Assembly (NCBI GenBank): GCA_903909435.1 | Contig: CAIVVT010000241.1 | Coordinates: forward strand, 25,578 to 89,577 | Reading direction: 5' to 3' | DNA length: 64,000 nucleotides | Source of the DNA: an uncultured Acidobacteriia bacterium | GTDB lineage: Bacteria > Acidobacteriota > Terriglobia > Bryobacterales > Bryobacteraceae | Shown: positions 34,901 to 43,804 of the stretch, piece by piece | How the letters are laid out: every line of letters begins with the position of its first letter | Position numbering within the stretch: the first letter of the stretch is position 1 | Position numbers and translations under genes: made by a program | Notes under the pieces: model-generated | What the model was told of the DNA's origin: nothing | The model's input: only the letters and a program-made list of their open reading frames with translations | Databases searched by the model: none

Positions 34901-36257
34901 GGACGCATCCGGAAAAGTGCTCGTACTAGGGGGCAAAGACAGCGCCCAGGTATTGCAGGCGGCGGAGTGCTTCGCACGCGGATTGGCCTTGCAGAAAGGT
35001 GATCGGTTCGAGGCTTCGGGACTGCCCGACGCGCCCGCCCGCAAGCCCTACGACTCACCGCGCTGGCTGCGTTCAGGCCAGTTGACCCGTATTGGCGACT
35101 CCACCTCCGACGATCAATTGCGAGCGGAAGGCAACGGAACGGTTCGATGGTATTTTCGCCTGCCCCCCGATCTGTACTTCGGCCAGAGGGAAGGCGTCCC
35201 GCTGCGCTTGCACTATCGCTATGCCCCCCTGATCGAGGGCTCCAAGGCCGAGGTCCGTATCAAGCTCAATAACGTGGACGTGGCCGTGCGGCGTTTTGGC
35301 GGCGGGAAATCGGCGGAGTCCATCCGCGATACGGTCGAGATTCCGGTGGCGGCACTGTACCCCCGCAACACTTTGACGCTGGAGTTTAAGTCCGTGGACG
35401 TCGGGGGACGGAGGTCAGCACCCGTCGGGAGCTTGCTGCGGGACAGTGAATTGGACCTGCGCGGGATACCCCATTTCGCAACCCTGCCGCGGTTGGATCT
35501 GTTCGCGAAAGCGGGATTCCCGTTCACCCGCGAGGCGGACCTCTCGGAGACTGCCGTCGTCTTGCCCGAACGGCCGGCTCCCGAGGAGTTAAGGGCCTAC
35601 CTGGAACTGATGGGGTTCCTTTCTGCCCAAACTGGCATGCCTGGATTGCGCGTCGAGATCATGGACCCGCAGCGCGCATTGCGAGCCGGAGACAAGGATC
35701 TGATCCTGATCGGCTCGGCTCAAACGATGCCGCTCTTCTCGACGTGGGGTGCGCAAATGCCCCTTCGTATCGACAAGGCTGGGCTGACCCTCAACCGGCC
35801 CGAGTCCATCTATTTGCGACTGCTGTCCATCCCAGTCATGAGCGAGGGCAGGGAATGGAGCAAACTCTCCGAGCGGCTGGCCGCCGAACCCATTCCCGGG
35901 ATTGTCTTGCAGGGGTTCCTATCGCCGCTGAACCCACAGCGCAGCGTGGTCGCAATCAGCGCGGTCAGCCCCGCTGCATTTGAGCAGTTCGTCGAGGCGC
36001 TGAGTCAATCGATCCAGGGCGAAGAGGTCTACGGAACGGCAAGCCTCCAGACGGCCAAAGGCTTCGGCTCGTATCGCCTTCCCGTAGCAAGTTACGATCT
36101 CGGCTCGCTGGATCTGTTCGCAGCCATGGATTACTGGATCTATCGCTACATGTGGCTGGTACCCGTCATCGTGCTGCTCATCGGGCTCTTTCTGGCGAAT
36201 ATCGCGTCCGGTTGGGTGGACCGGCATGCCCAAGAGAGGCTGCGCATCGAGTCATGA
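31929..36257 (+). CDS. bcsAB: Cellulose synthase, fused catalytic BcsA and periplasmic BcsB subunits
   Basis: 1442 aa, inner membrane. The BcsA half (residues 1-690) has N-terminal TM helices and a GT2 domain with DVYVPTYNEP, the first Asp (LDDGRR, about 181), DCDHI (about 230), FFCGSCA, TEDAH (about 326) and Q(R)xRW in GQRIRWGRG (about 362). C-terminal TMs follow, then a PilZ domain at about 555-660 with RRQRR and DMSNSG, so c-di-GMP should activate it. Residues 720-747 contain an internal hydrophobic signal-anchor-like segment, after which the BcsB half (about 750-1420) is periplasmic and ends with a TM helix (WLVPVIVLLIGLFLANIA). Fusion of this kind is known from Komagataeibacter AcsAB. 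Overlaps bcsZ by ATGA. Confidence 0.96.
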   Translation: MSGSKKKSGPGFLVKLLILLSLVALCLMASVRFEWRDQALFGICTFALAVWINRGSASYSGTLLLVILSLFSTGRYIYWRYSETYRHLSATGIANLEWDAIFPLLLILAESYAVLVLALGYFQSLRPLDRNPTPLPRDLDEWPEVDVYVPTYNEPLAVVMPTVLAAMRMDWPPDKMKVFILDDGRRPEFREFAESCGCGYMIRPDNKGAKAGNINSAMAQTKGEFIAIFDCDHIPTRSFLQMTMGWFLKDPDLAMVQTPHYFYTPDPFEKNLEIFGEVPNEGALFYGVVQNCNDFWNATFFCGSCAAIRRSALIEVGGIAVETVTEDAHTALKMQRRGWNTAYIRFPQAAGLATASLADHIGQRIRWGRGMVQILRIDCPLFGKGLKWPQRICYLNSTLHYLYAIPRLIFLTAPLVYLLLNRSNVYGYVLTILAYAFPHIAQSTLTNSRIQGRYRHSFWNEVYETVLAPYILIPTTLALISPKHGKFNVTPKSHGSDQAYFAWRAAMPVIFLLLLNLAGITMGGLRLITEPERQPALLMNMFWALLNVMILGAAVAVAGERRQRRHEARLERRYPARLILDDGRVLAGETDDMSNSGVALTLDEPAEIASGTRLTLLVTAADEEAALPVEIVGVKDRELRMRFNELEVHQRDAVTRLIFAGADLWLSGLEARTFDRPGQSFLRILRVSVHGILMIPAAMFARPEPAPAPPVPARPKRTRPRQTTSVSIVLALALGLGWCARQSYAADGPSARGFEEVRDFRLLGERQPIVLHGADVQAALNFSLPLAKVATEAHLGLNYQLSPLLDAAKSELQVILNGSYIGSVPLERGTAGADSFSHAELLVPAELLIAQNTLVFQLKGQCQGACAASDGDLRTIIDLSSSLRMSGEVIPWPNDLALLPAPFFDPNLQQAVELAFVLPVDADAQVLKAAGLVASYFGALADHRGLKFPVSRSGLPKGNAVVFALDGTTDLSALKMDAPVGPVVALRDNPADASGKVLVLGGKDSAQVLQAAECFARGLALQKGDRFEASGLPDAPARKPYDSPRWLRSGQLTRIGDSTSDDQLRAEGNGTVRWYFRLPPDLYFGQREGVPLRLHYRYAPLIEGSKAEVRIKLNNVDVAVRRFGGGKSAESIRDTVEIPVAALYPRNTLTLEFKSVDVGGRRSAPVGSLLRDSELDLRGIPHFATLPRLDLFAKAGFPFTREADLSETAVVLPERPAPEELRAYLELMGFLSAQTGMPGLRVEIMDPQRALRAGDKDLILIGSAQTMPLFSTWGAQMPLRIDKAGLTLNRPESIYLRLLSIPVMSEGREWSKLSERLAAEPIPGIVLQGFLSPLNPQRSVVAISAVSPAAFEQFVEALSQSIQGEEVYGTASLQTAKGFGSYRLPVASYDLGSLDLFAAMDYWIYRYMWLVPVIVLLIGLFLANIASGWVDRHAQERLRIES

Positions 36258-37402
36258 ATACGCGGCGGACCATGCTTAGGGCGGCGTTTGCTTCCGCATT
36301 GCCCTGCATTTTGCCGGCTGAGCCCAGCCTGGCATTGTGGCAACGCTATGCCCTCGGCCTGGCGGACGTGCAGGGGCGCGTAATCGACCGTTCCGCCGGC
36401 GACCGTACAACCTCCGAAGGGCAGGCTTATGGGTTGTTCTTTGCGCTCGTGGCTGGCGACAGCGAGCGCTTTGACAGGATTCTCAGCTGGACCCAAAGCC
36501 ATCTGGCGGGCGGCGATCTCGGGAGGGCCTTACCCGCCTGGCTCTACGGCAGAACGGCTGGGGGGATGGACTCCATCCTCGACGCCAATTCGGCCGCCGA
36601 CGCTGACCTCTGGCTCGCCTATACGCTCGTGCAAGCGGGACACATCTGGCAGAATGAGCGCTACACCCAACTAGGTCAACGTCTCGCATCGCTAATCGCG
36701 GCTCAGGAGGTTGGGGAATTGCCCGGTCTGGGCGCCATGCTGCTGCCGGGTGCCAGTGGGTTTGTAAAGCAGGCTGGCGTCTACCAGTTGAACCCCAGCT
36801 ACTTGCCTCTGCAGATATTTGCGGGCCTGGCCCAAGCCCAGCCCGGCGGTCCATGGCAACGGATCGCGGAGAACGTGCCGCGCGTGATTGTGGGTTCAGC
36901 ACCGTCGGGTTACGCGCTCGACTGGGTTGCGTACCGGAGTGGCGCGGGCTTCTCAGCGGAACCCTCCCATTATGGGAAACCACTCGCCAGTTACGATGCC
37001 ATCCGAGTGTACCTGTGGGCGGGGATGCTCGACCCGGGCACACCGGGCCTCCCGCAGATTCTGCCGTCCCTGCACGGTATGGGCGAGCACCTGAAGAAAG
37101 TCGCCTTCCCCGCAGCGGAAATTCTGCCCGATGGCGTCGTGTCGAACGCGCTCAGCCCGGTGGGTTTCTCCGCTGCGGTGATGCCGTATCTGGCGGCAAT
37201 CGGTGATCGGCCGTCCCTGGCCCGGCAATCCCAGCGTGTACGGCAGCGTCTGGAATCGGGCAGCGACCTCCGATATTACGATATCTGCTTGGCGCTCTTT
37301 GCGTTAGGTTGGGCGGAGGGACGCTATCGCTTCGACTCCCAAGGAAGGTTGATGCTGAAGCGAAGCGGTAACGGAGCCGGGAGCGGCGGGATCGGAAGAT
37401 GA
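36254..37402 (+). CDS. bcsZ: Periplasmic endo-1,4-beta-glucanase of the cellulose operon (GH8)
   Basis: 382 aa. The ATG at 36254 lies in an ATGA overlap with the bcsAB stop. The leader has NTRRTMLRAAFASALPCIL (twin Arg, hydrophobic stretch), so it is exported. GH8 motifs: acid Glu in TSEGQAYGLFFAL (about 55), SAADADLWLAYTL with the Asp pair (about 113-117), QLNPSYLPLQIF and ASYDAIRVYLWAGM in the (alpha/alpha)6 barrel. BcsZ trims or edits nascent cellulose during export. Its end is coupled to bcsC by a second ATGA overlap. Length and motifs are normal. Confidence 0.94.
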   Translation: MNTRRTMLRAAFASALPCILPAEPSLALWQRYALGLADVQGRVIDRSAGDRTTSEGQAYGLFFALVAGDSERFDRILSWTQSHLAGGDLGRALPAWLYGRTAGGMDSILDANSAADADLWLAYTLVQAGHIWQNERYTQLGQRLASLIAAQEVGELPGLGAMLLPGASGFVKQAGVYQLNPSYLPLQIFAGLAQAQPGGPWQRIAENVPRVIVGSAPSGYALDWVAYRSGAGFSAEPSHYGKPLASYDAIRVYLWAGMLDPGTPGLPQILPSLHGMGEHLKKVAFPAAEILPDGVVSNALSPVGFSAAVMPYLAAIGDRPSLARQSQRVRQRLESGSDLRYYDICLALFALGWAEGRYRFDSQGRLMLKRSGNGAGSGGIGR

Positions 37403-40400
37403 AGCATTTACTAGTAGTTGCGGCGTGGGTGGCACTGGCCGGATGGCCGGTATCCGCCTTGCCCCCTGTAGCGAAATTGTCCCAGGACTCAAATGGCGCT
37501 GCCGGCTCCAATGCTCCGCCGAGTTCTCCGGCCGTGGGCGTCCTGCTGCGCAAGGCGAGTGCCCTTGAGGCTCGCGGCCGGCTGGACCTGGCGGCGCAAA
37601 CCTGGCGGCAGATCCTGGTAGCGGAACCGAGCCAGCCGGACGCGCTTGCCGGAATGGCCCACTGGGCGCAACAGAATGGCAAGTCCGCCGAAGCCAGGGA
37701 ATACCTCGATAAACTGGCTCGCTCCGGCCGCTCCGCGGTCATCCTACCTGCGCTTAAGGTCTCTCAGACGGGGCGTTTGGACGAGGCCGGCCGCCTGGCG
37801 CGCAACAAGCAATTCGCGGAGGCGCTGCGGATCTACCGGGAAGTGCTGGGCGAGGATCCGCCGCCGGGTCCGCTCGCCATCGCCTTTTACGAAACGATGG
37901 CTTCTGCGCCGGACGGATGGAAGCCGGCGACCGCGGGGCTGCAGAGGCTGATTGGCAAGTACCCGGAGTATTTCGAGTACCGCCTTTCTCTGGGCAAACT
38001 ATTCACCTATAAAGCCGAAACCCGTGCGGCTGGCATCAAGCTCCTCGAGGCCGTGCCCGGCGACGCCGCTCGCTCCGCTTTACGCCAGGCGCTGAGTTGG
38101 GATGGGTCAAAGCTCGCCAACAAGGCGTCTTTGCAGGCTTATCTCGCCAAGACGCCCGACGCAGAACTCCAGAAATTCCTGGACAACATGCCCAAGTATC
38201 AGCCCGCTGCCGCCGGCGCTATGACTGCCGCCGAGCAGCATGGCTTCGACCTGCTGAATGCCGGCAAGCTGGATGAAGCACAGGCCAGGTTGGAACAGAT
38301 TGTGCAGGATTCTCCGCGCAGCGTGGCGGCGATGTCGGGACTGGGCTATATCGCCATGAAGCGTGAGGATTTCGCCGGCGCCGCCGAGTATTTCGAAGTA
38401 GCCGCGGCCGCGTCTCCTAAAGACAAACAGATCCAGACGGCGCTTGATTCGGCCAGGTTCTTCCTGCATGTGCAGGCCGGCACGCGCGCTTTGAATGCGA
38501 ACGATTCGGCTCGCGCCAAGGCGGAATTTGATCAAGCATTCGCCCTGCGGCCCAACGACTTGATCGCAGTGCGCGGCCTGGCTGGTTCTCAATTGAAGCT
38601 GGGTGATAAGGCCGCTACGCTGCCCCTGTTTCAGCGGCTCACGAAAGCCGAGCCGAACAACGCCGACAACTGGCGCGGCGAGTTTGAGGCCAAAGTCGCT
38701 AAGGATGGTCCGAAGGCAGGTCTGGACCTGCTGAAGAAGATGCCCCCCGCCGTGCTCAAGACTCTGATGGCAGGCATCGGCTTCAAGCTGACCGTGGCCT
38801 TCGCCCACATTGAGGCCAATGACAAAGCCGAGGCGGAGAAGATCGTGGCGCTGGCGATGTCGCAATTGAAGGCAGACGCCGCTGCCCTCAGCGCTGACGA
38901 GAAGCTTCAATTGGCAGGCCTGCTGCTGACGCTCGATCGAACAGCGGAGTCGGAGGAGATCTTCCGCGAGGCCAGCGTGAAAACGCCACAGAACCCGGCA
39001 GTCTGGGAGGGGTTGCTGAGCGCCCAGATGAAGGCCGGTCACGAGCAGGCCGCGTATTCCGCCTTGGTTTCAATCCCCGAAAGCACCTATCAGGAGGGCC
39101 TCAAACGCAGTGGTTTTCTGCGCGCGGCCGCAGTTCTGCAAGCCAAGTATGGTGCGCCCGGCGTGGCCGAGGAACTCCTGCGCAAGGTGCTCGCACTGCC
39201 GATGCAGCCTCAGGAGCGCGAGGGTGCGCTGCTGATGCTGGCCTCCGCTGCGCTCACTAAGGGCGACGCCAAACAGGCCGCCGATGTAGCCGCTCAACTG
39301 GTGGAAGCGAGCCCGCAGAACACCGATGGCTGGAAGCTCCTGATCTCCGCCAAACAGCAGCAAAAACTGTCATCCGAAGCGAGCGAAATCGCCAAGCGGA
39401 TTCCCCCGGGCCCCTCGGCCAAACTGCAGGACGACCCTGATTTCATTGCTCTGCTTGCGGCGGTCGAGGACGCCAGCGGAGAAACTGATGCCGCACTGCG
39501 CAGTGTAAAGGCGGCAATAGAACGCTTCGATGCCATCCACAAGGCCCCGCCCGTCGGGCTCCAACTACAGTTAGCCTGGTTGCTGCTCAACAGCGGCGGT
39601 GACGAAAAGGAACTGTACTCGACGCTCACCACACTCCGGATGCGGCATGATGTAACCCCCGATCAGACCCGCGGCTTCCAGGAGATCTGGAGCGTCTGGA
39701 TTCGACGCCGGGCGGAAAAAGCCCGCCGGGATGTGGACTTCAAGACGCAGGTGGCAATTCTCGACGCTGGCGCAAAACTGCTGCCGAAGGACAAGGAGAT
39801 CCGGGACGCCTTGGCTGGCGCACTGCTGGGTGCGGGTGAGACGCGCCGGGCGTTTAACGCCTACAAGGGGATCCTGGCCGGCGCTCCCACGGCGGAGGAG
39901 TTCGCAGCGGCCGTCGGCGCGGCGATCAAGCTCAACGAACCCGTCGCGCAGCAGTGGCTTCGGATTGGCTTGCAGCGTTTCCCACAGGAGCCCTCCCTAC
40001 TCGAACTCGCAGGCAGGCAGGCAGCCAGCAAGGGCGAATACACGAAGGCTCAACTTTACTGGCGTCAGGCCATCACGGTTGGAGATCTGCAAACTTCGCG
40101 CAAGGCCGGTACGGCTGCGCTTTCGCCGAATGATCCACAGCGAAGTCTAGCGAACCTGTTGGTGGGACAGGAGGTGATCCTGCCCAATGGCGAGATCGCG
40201 AAAGAGACTCCGGGAGTGGAAGCGCCGGGCACTTTCGGCCTCTTTCCGTTCATCGACCAGAAGAAGCCCAAGGCGCTTACGGAGCAAGTGCATGAAGAGT
40301 TGAGCGCGCTCGACGGGCGGAATGCACCGTTCCTCGGCGGTGGACCTAATATCGAGGCGCGCGGCGGCCGGGCTGGTTTCGAGCAGCGTACGCTGGTCGA

Positions 40401-41427
40401 AGGCGATATCGAGGCCAGCGTCGTACTAGGCAGCGCCGTCCGCCTTGGGCTTGCGGCCACGCCGACTCAGATCACCGCTGGAGCATCGGACGGCAGCAGC
40501 GAATTGCGGCTTGGCATGCTCCCTCAGGGTGTGGCGTTCGACAAATTGTCCGCCACTGGCGTCGGCTTGAGCGGGCAGCTCTCAACCGAGACTCTGGGGC
40601 TGTGGGCGGGCATCACCCCGCGAGGTTTCCTGGTCCAGAACATCGTCGGCGGGTTCCGCTTCCGGCCCGCCAACGGCCCGCTCACTTTCACCTTTTCCCG
40701 CGAGGCGCTCAGGGATACTTTACTCTCGTACGCCGGCGTCAGGGATCCTGTCAGCAATCAGGTCTTCGGAGGCGTTGTGGCCAACTCCGCGGCCGCCCGG
40801 GCTGATTTCGGCAACGAGAACGCCGGCTACTACTTCGGTGGCGGCTACCAGCAACTGCAGGGCGTCAACGTCGAGGCCAACAAGCGGTATGACGGGCTGG
40901 CGGGCGGTTACCGCCGCATTCTCTCGCGCGCCGAAGGCGATCTGAATATCGGCATCTTCGCGCTCGGACTGCACTACGACAACAACCTGCGCTATTTCAC
41001 CTTCGGTCAAGGCGGGTATTTCAGTCCACAGCGCTATTTCCTGGTCGGCGTTCCCGTGACCTGGCGCGGGGTGTGGCATCGCCGCCTGCAGTACACGCTT
41101 TCGGGCAGCGTCGGCCCGCAAATTTTCCGGGAAGACGACTCGCCCTACTTCCCGACTAATGCCTTGCTGCAGGGACGCGACGGTCCCTACTATCCGGGGA
41201 TTACCAGCACCGGTATCAACTTCAATACCGATTTCCGCTGGCTGTACCAATTCAACGAGAACTGGTTCCTGGGTGGACTGCTCAACATCAACAACGCCCG
41301 CAACTACACCTCGCAGTCTCTATCCTTCTACCTCCGTTATTCACCCAAAGCCCGCACGCTGGGCAGCGACTACTGGTTGCCGAGCGTTCCCGACTGGCGC
41401 GGCCGTCAACCGTTCCATCTCGATTGA
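37399..41427 (+). CDS. bcsC: Cellulose export protein BcsC (TPR plus outer-membrane beta-barrel)
   Basis: 1342 aa. Signal peptide at residues 1-20 (LLVVAAWVALAGWPVSA). Residues 45-940 are helical repeats of TPR type (for example LLRKASALEARGRLDLAA, GLGYIAMKREDFAGAAEYF) that span the periplasm and bind the polymer or peptidoglycan. Residues 1000-1342 are the BcsC C-terminal beta-barrel with alternating aromatic strands (GYYFGGGYQQLQG, NENWFLGGLLNINN), forming the outer-membrane pore. The start is set by the ATGA overlap with bcsZ, indicating translational coupling. The next gene begins 27 bp later on the same strand. Confidence 0.94.
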   Translation: MKHLLVVAAWVALAGWPVSALPPVAKLSQDSNGAAGSNAPPSSPAVGVLLRKASALEARGRLDLAAQTWRQILVAEPSQPDALAGMAHWAQQNGKSAEAREYLDKLARSGRSAVILPALKVSQTGRLDEAGRLARNKQFAEALRIYREVLGEDPPPGPLAIAFYETMASAPDGWKPATAGLQRLIGKYPEYFEYRLSLGKLFTYKAETRAAGIKLLEAVPGDAARSALRQALSWDGSKLANKASLQAYLAKTPDAELQKFLDNMPKYQPAAAGAMTAAEQHGFDLLNAGKLDEAQARLEQIVQDSPRSVAAMSGLGYIAMKREDFAGAAEYFEVAAAASPKDKQIQTALDSARFFLHVQAGTRALNANDSARAKAEFDQAFALRPNDLIAVRGLAGSQLKLGDKAATLPLFQRLTKAEPNNADNWRGEFEAKVAKDGPKAGLDLLKKMPPAVLKTLMAGIGFKLTVAFAHIEANDKAEAEKIVALAMSQLKADAAALSADEKLQLAGLLLTLDRTAESEEIFREASVKTPQNPAVWEGLLSAQMKAGHEQAAYSALVSIPESTYQEGLKRSGFLRAAAVLQAKYGAPGVAEELLRKVLALPMQPQEREGALLMLASAALTKGDAKQAADVAAQLVEASPQNTDGWKLLISAKQQQKLSSEASEIAKRIPPGPSAKLQDDPDFIALLAAVEDASGETDAALRSVKAAIERFDAIHKAPPVGLQLQLAWLLLNSGGDEKELYSTLTTLRMRHDVTPDQTRGFQEIWSVWIRRRAEKARRDVDFKTQVAILDAGAKLLPKDKEIRDALAGALLGAGETRRAFNAYKGILAGAPTAEEFAAAVGAAIKLNEPVAQQWLRIGLQRFPQEPSLLELAGRQAASKGEYTKAQLYWRQAITVGDLQTSRKAGTAALSPNDPQRSLANLLVGQEVILPNGEIAKETPGVEAPGTFGLFPFIDQKKPKALTEQVHEELSALDGRNAPFLGGGPNIEARGGRAGFEQRTLVEGDIEASVVLGSAVRLGLAATPTQITAGASDGSSELRLGMLPQGVAFDKLSATGVGLSGQLSTETLGLWAGITPRGFLVQNIVGGFRFRPANGPLTFTFSREALRDTLLSYAGVRDPVSNQVFGGVVANSAAARADFGNENAGYYFGGGYQQLQGVNVEANKRYDGLAGGYRRILSRAEGDLNIGIFALGLHYDNNLRYFTFGQGGYFSPQRYFLVGVPVTWRGVWHRRLQYTLSGSVGPQIFREDDSPYFPTNALLQGRDGPYYPGITSTGINFNTDFRWLYQFNENWFLGGLLNINNARNYTSQSLSFYLRYSPKARTLGSDYWLPSVPDWRGRQPFHLD

Positions 41428-41454
41428 GGTTGAAGGACCAGACAGACCCCAACA

Positions 41455-43671
41455 ATGTCCCGCACCTGCCCCATTCGCCTGCTCCTAGTGACCGTCTCGG
41501 CGGCGCTCACCACCTGGGCCTCAAACCCGCTGAATTGCAGGCGGATCGATCAGCCTGCGACGGTACGAGCCGAGGGTGCGGCCGAGTTGCTTGCCGACAT
41601 CGTGCTTGCGTGTTCAGGAGGGAGCCCGACTCCGTCAGGCAGGCGCGTGCCCGAGTATCAATTCGCCATCGTCGCCAATACCGGATTGCCCAACCGTACG
41701 CCTGAATCGGTCATCGGCGATTGGAGCCTCAGCGACGCACTGCTGCTGATTGACGAGCCCGATCCAGCCAGCCAGACCGTGTGTATCCCCGACTCAAGGG
41801 CCGTAACCTGCCCGCAATACTCCGGTGATCCGTCGCCCTCGAACGTATTCCAGGGACGCGTACTGCAGAGCAACGGCGTCGTTTTCCCGCAAATCCCCAT
41901 CGATCCACCTGGCGCCAATTCCGTCCGCACGATTCGCATCGCCAATCTGCGTGCGAGCCCCAGCGACCTGCCCGCCAAGTCGGTGCCGTCCATTACCACC
42001 ACCCTGGTGATGTACGATGCGAACGGTCAGACAATTCCGATTTCTTATGCCAAAAAGGTGAGCGGCGAAGCCCTCCCTGCCTCGAAGTTCACGCCACTGA
42101 CCTCCGCCAGCGAGCGGGTTCCGTTGACTCAGGCGCCGCTGATCCTGACCCCGTCGCTCGTACCAAAAACCAACCCAAGCCACGATTTTGGCTTTCTGTT
42201 GAAATTCACGGAAGGTTTCGCGGCGGCGTTCCGCAGGCGCAATGTGGCGACCAGCGGAGGCGATCCGCTGTTCGTCATGCCGCAAGCCACTCCGGGCTAT
42301 CTGTATTCCACGGAGTCAGGGTTTTATAACGACTCATTGCCGGCGGAAAACGGGTTGAATCTGACAGGACTGGCTGAGACTGGAACCCGGCTGAGAGTCG
42401 TGTTTAACCACATCCCGACGGGTATTCAGGTGTGGGCGAGTGTTCGCGACGTTGTTGGCACAACGGGCTATGACGGGACGGCACCCAAGGCGATGCTGAC
42501 GTACACTTCCGACGCCACCTACGGAGGGCCGTTTTCGCAAGTGAACGAATGGGTTCCGGGCTATGCCCAACTCTACCTCGATGGCACCCAGGCTACTGCA
42601 ACCTGGGAAGTCGTGTCCGCCGATCCAGCACTGGTCGAATCGCTGGTCTTTTCGATTGCACTGACGGCTCAGGCGGGCAATGTCGTGACAGGCACAGCCA
42701 ACATGACGGCAACCATCGCCCCTCTCGCCATCGCCCGGGCCGACGGGACTATCGCGCTGCCATCCTTCAGCTTGCCCGTCACCACCAACACGACTACCAC
42801 GACGGCGTCCGGAACCACGACCGCGGCGACCAACGCGGTGCCGGCCTTTTCCATCGTGAACTCCATCCCGAATAAGAAGACCGGGATGTACTCCGCCGCC
42901 TCCGGGGCAACCACCGTCGCTCCCGCATCGTTGGCGGCGGTCACCGTGGTAGGGCTGAAGGCGGATGCGGCCTTCAGCACGGTCAGCGTTGTCATGGTGG
43001 ATAGCATCGGGACCCAGCGGACATGCCAGGTGATTTCCATCTCGCTACAGGGAGCCATCTGTCTGGTCGATCCCGCCATCAAACCCGGCTTAGCCGTAGT
43101 GCGCGTCGCCTCCAGCGGGCGACCCGCCGGGACCGGTTTCGTCCAGGTTGGGCAGGTCGCACCCGGCCTGTTTAGCGCTGATTCAAGCGGGCAGGGCCTG
43201 GCGGCCGGCCAGGCTAACTCGCAGGTTGGCGCTGCGACCTTTACCGCGCCTTTGGCGGTACTCGAAGCTGCCACGAACAGTTGGATCGCAGTGCCCATCG
43301 ATGTGACTGCGGCGACCAACGGAGTGACGCTCGAACTGCGCGCCACAGGCCTCCGCGAGCGCAATGCGGGTGGGTACGTGATCGCCCAGATTGCCGGTAT
43401 CGATGTGCCGGTCATCAGCATTACCCCGAGTACGGCCGATGCCGGTGTCGATCTAGTCCTGATCGGACCGTTGCCGCAGTCACTGGCGAATGCGGGTCTG
43501 GTAGATGTGCAACTGGCTGTCGATGGCGTCTCCGCGAACCCGGTGTCGATCTATCTGGGCCAGTCCGTCCAGGCTAATCCGGCGGTTCCACCGGCGAGCC
43601 CTCCGCGCACGGTAGTGCGGCGGCCCATCGGGAGCGGGACGGTAGCGCCGAGCGCTGCCCGCCGCCCGTAG
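41455..43671 (+). CDS. Secreted protein with Solibacter-type C-terminal domain (TIGR03437)
   Basis: 738 aa with an N-terminal signal peptide (LLLVTVSAALTTWAS), starting 27 bp after bcsC and so probably the last gene of the cellulose operon. Residues 30-430 are beta-rich and unrecognised; residues 440-470 form a Thr/Ala/Asn linker. From about 475 to 715 is the acidobacterial surface-protein domain I know as TIGR03437/Soli_cterm (VAPGLFSADSSGQGLAAG, PLAVLEAATNSWIAVPIDV, GLRERNAGGYVIAQIAG). The C-terminus is Pro/Arg-rich. Likely periplasmic or surface-exposed, perhaps binding or organising the exported polymer; this rests only on operon position. The ribosome-binding site is weak (AAGGA, 19 bp upstream). 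Confidence 0.82.
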   Translation: MSRTCPIRLLLVTVSAALTTWASNPLNCRRIDQPATVRAEGAAELLADIVLACSGGSPTPSGRRVPEYQFAIVANTGLPNRTPESVIGDWSLSDALLLIDEPDPASQTVCIPDSRAVTCPQYSGDPSPSNVFQGRVLQSNGVVFPQIPIDPPGANSVRTIRIANLRASPSDLPAKSVPSITTTLVMYDANGQTIPISYAKKVSGEALPASKFTPLTSASERVPLTQAPLILTPSLVPKTNPSHDFGFLLKFTEGFAAAFRRRNVATSGGDPLFVMPQATPGYLYSTESGFYNDSLPAENGLNLTGLAETGTRLRVVFNHIPTGIQVWASVRDVVGTTGYDGTAPKAMLTYTSDATYGGPFSQVNEWVPGYAQLYLDGTQATATWEVVSADPALVESLVFSIALTAQAGNVVTGTANMTATIAPLAIARADGTIALPSFSLPVTTNTTTTTASGTTTAATNAVPAFSIVNSIPNKKTGMYSAASGATTVAPASLAAVTVVGLKADAAFSTVSVVMVDSIGTQRTCQVISISLQGAICLVDPAIKPGLAVVRVASSGRPAGTGFVQVGQVAPGLFSADSSGQGLAAGQANSQVGAATFTAPLAVLEAATNSWIAVPIDVTAATNGVTLELRATGLRERNAGGYVIAQIAGIDVPVISITPSTADAGVDLVLIGPLPQSLANAGLVDVQLAVDGVSANPVSIYLGQSVQANPAVPPASPPRTVVRRPIGSGTVAPSAARRP

Positions 43672-43684
43672 CTCGATTTGGGCC

Positions 43685-43702
43685 TTGGTGGAGGCCCACC
43701 AA
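43685..43702. terminator. Hairpin between convergent genes at the end of the bcs operon
   Basis: TTGGTGG (43685-43691) and CCACCAA (43696-43702), perfect arms with an AGGC loop, 14 bp past the last bcs-operon stop. It could serve both converging transcripts; there is no T-run. Confidence 0.5.
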
Positions 43703-43804
43703 ACCGACCCCGTGCATTGTTTCCGGTTAAGCCTCCAGTGCAGGACGCGCTTCCGGCAGCACGACGTCCTACCGCGCACGATATCCTGATTTGGGCGAGC
43801 CGGA

